Shown: piece after piece, positions 62,869 through 64,000 of the stretch | Numbering within the stretch: position 1 is the first letter of the stretch | How the letters are laid out: each line of letters begins with the position of its first letter | Assembly: GCA_023678885.1 (NCBI GenBank) | Contig: JAHCLQ010000812.1 | Coordinates: 79,920-143,919, forward strand | Reading direction: 5' to 3' | Source: Pogostemon cablin | Taxonomy: Eukaryota > Streptophyta > Magnoliopsida > Lamiales > Lamiaceae | Length of the DNA: 64,000 nucleotides | The notes under the pieces: generated by a model | Seen by the model: only the letters and a program-made list of their open reading frames with translations | What the model was told of the DNA's origin: nothing | The model's database searches: none | Program-made: the position numbers and the translations under genes

Positions 62869-64000
62869 GAAAGTGAGTTTTTTATTCAATGATTCGATTA
62901 AACGAAGTGATAATAGTCTTTAGACGTCGAATCTATCATGCATTATATGTTGTTTATCCTTTCTTAACTCATAAGGAAACGAGTTCTTTATTCAATGATT
63001 CGATTAAACGAAGAGATAATAAGTCTTTGAACGTCGAATCTATCATGCATTATATGTTGTTTATCTTTTCTTAACTCATAAAGAAACGAGTTTTTTATTC
63101 AATGATTCGATTAAACAAAGAGATAAACACTTTAGACGTCGAATTATCATGCATTATATATTGTTTATCCTTTCTTAACTCATAAGGAAAGGAGTTTTTA
63201 TTCAATGATTCGATTAAACGAAGTGATAATGAAGTCTTTAGACGTCGAATCTATCATGCATTATATGTTGTTTATCCTTTCTTAACTCATAAGAAAACCA
63301 GTTCTTTATTCAATGATTCGATTAAATGAAGAGATAATAAGTCTTTAAACGTCGAATCTATCATGCATTATATGTTGTTTATCTTTCTTAACTCATAAAG
63401 AAATGAGTTCTTTATTCAATGATTCGATAAACAAAAAGATAATTACTCTTTAGACGTCGAATCTATCATGCATTATATGTTGTTTATCCTTTCTTAACTC
63501 ATAAAGAAGTGAGTTTTTTATTCAATGATTCGATTAAACGAAGTGATAATAGTCCTTAGACGTCGAATCTATCATGCATTATATGTTGTTTATCTTTCTT
63601 AACTCATAAGGAACGAGTTTTTATTCATTGATTCGATTAAACGAAGAGTTAATAAGTCTATGAACGTCGAATCTATCTGCATTATATGTTGTTTATCTTT
63701 CTTAACTCATAAAGAAACGAGTTTTTTATTCAATGATTCGATTTAACGAAGAGATAATTCTTTAGATGTCGAATTTATCATGCATTATATACTGTTTATC
63801 CTTTCTTAACTCATAAGAAAGGAGTTTTTTTTTCAATGATTTTTTTTAAACGAAGTGATAAGGAGTCTTTAGACGTCAAATCTATCATGCATTATATGTT
63901 GTTTATCCTTTCTTAACTCAAAAGGAAACCCAGTTCTTTATTCAATGATTCGATTAAATGAAGAGATAATAAGCCTTCAAACGTCGAATCTATCATGCAA

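Larger units (their letters stand above)
46135..64000 (+). repeat. Satellite array (right arm), same ~106-107-bp monomer and orientation
   Basis: The array resumes in the same monomer and phase in which it was cut. 46135 to about 48350 continues copy 3 of the 5.2-kb macro-repeat; class A at 47200 pairs with 28365. About 48360-50300 resembles the block at 15018-16725 and 18113-19816 (turns of 854 bp). From about 50.3 kb the monomers approach the general consensus and a different HOR takes over. Class A landmarks: 46345, 47200, 48589, 49443, 50297, 51576, 52858 and onwards. Single-base losses, mostly in T or A runs, become frequent after about 51 kb. The array runs off the window end. Confidence 0.97.

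Noticed and set aside
4912..63074. Recurrent 61-, 63- and 66-codon ORFs throughout the satellite (starting MIRLNK..., MSFLFND...)
   Set aside because: They are two monomers read through in one frame. Monomer length (106 or 107) is not a multiple of three, so frames rotate and ORFs appear wherever a stop is mutated. No conserved start context or gene structure is seen.
2390..64000. CRISPR array interpretation of the regular repeats
   Set aside because: There are no unique spacers: the whole 106-107-bp unit repeats head-to-tail, and the context is a plant retrotransposon/satellite region.

Overview
This window looks like plant (angiosperm) nuclear heterochromatin, probably centromeric or pericentromeric. 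I see no host protein-coding gene, tRNA or rRNA. Plant origin is inferred from a Ty3/gypsy Athila-type retrotransposon with a plant tRNA-Asp primer-binding site, from a second LTR of plant chromovirus style, and from long homogeneous AT-rich satellite arrays. The species cannot be named from the sequence. The AT-richness would fit a eudicot.

Layout: (1) 1-2389 is the 3' part of an unrelated LTR (forward orientation, ending in ...GGGGCGTGACA) inserted into the satellite. Its left end lies outside the window. (2) 2390-32101 and 46135-64000 are one head-to-tail satellite array with a monomer of about 106-107 bp. Neighbouring monomers fall into eight recurrent classes, giving a basic 8-monomer higher-order repeat (HOR) of about 853 bp. 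This is overlaid by larger tandem duplications of 1585, 1600, 3095 and about 5236 bp on the left, and by a very regular 19-monomer, ~2.02-kb HOR on the right (about 52.9-61.8 kb). (3) 32102-46134 is a complete, young, 14,033-bp Athila-like retrotransposon on the minus strand. It has near-identical 1656/1657-bp LTRs, a 5-bp target-site duplication CCAGT, an 18-nt tRNA-Asp PBS, a 3' polypurine tract (PPT), an intact 1958-codon gag-pol ORF, and an intact 515-codon extra ORF in the position downstream of pol.

How the parts relate: the element copies itself through an RNA intermediate using its own Gag, protease, reverse transcriptase/RNase H and integrase. The satellite array is its landing site, and the satellite periodicity reconstructs the empty site exactly. 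A 4797-bp offset between two HOR copies left of the element becomes 18,835 bp right of it, which is 4797 plus the element (14,033) plus the TSD (5).

The most unusual signals are inside the retrotransposon. A hairpin+PPT+palindrome-rich promoter-like module, which forms the 3' PPT/U3 at the LTR, is present a second time internally between pol and the extra ORF. The two PPT hairpins have different stem sequences but the same architecture. A good plant-type 5'UTR intron can be proposed between this internal module and the extra ORF, whose ATG abuts the acceptor. Together these suggest a separate internal transcription unit or a fossil LTR junction. I do not see a new defence-type or enzymatic system.
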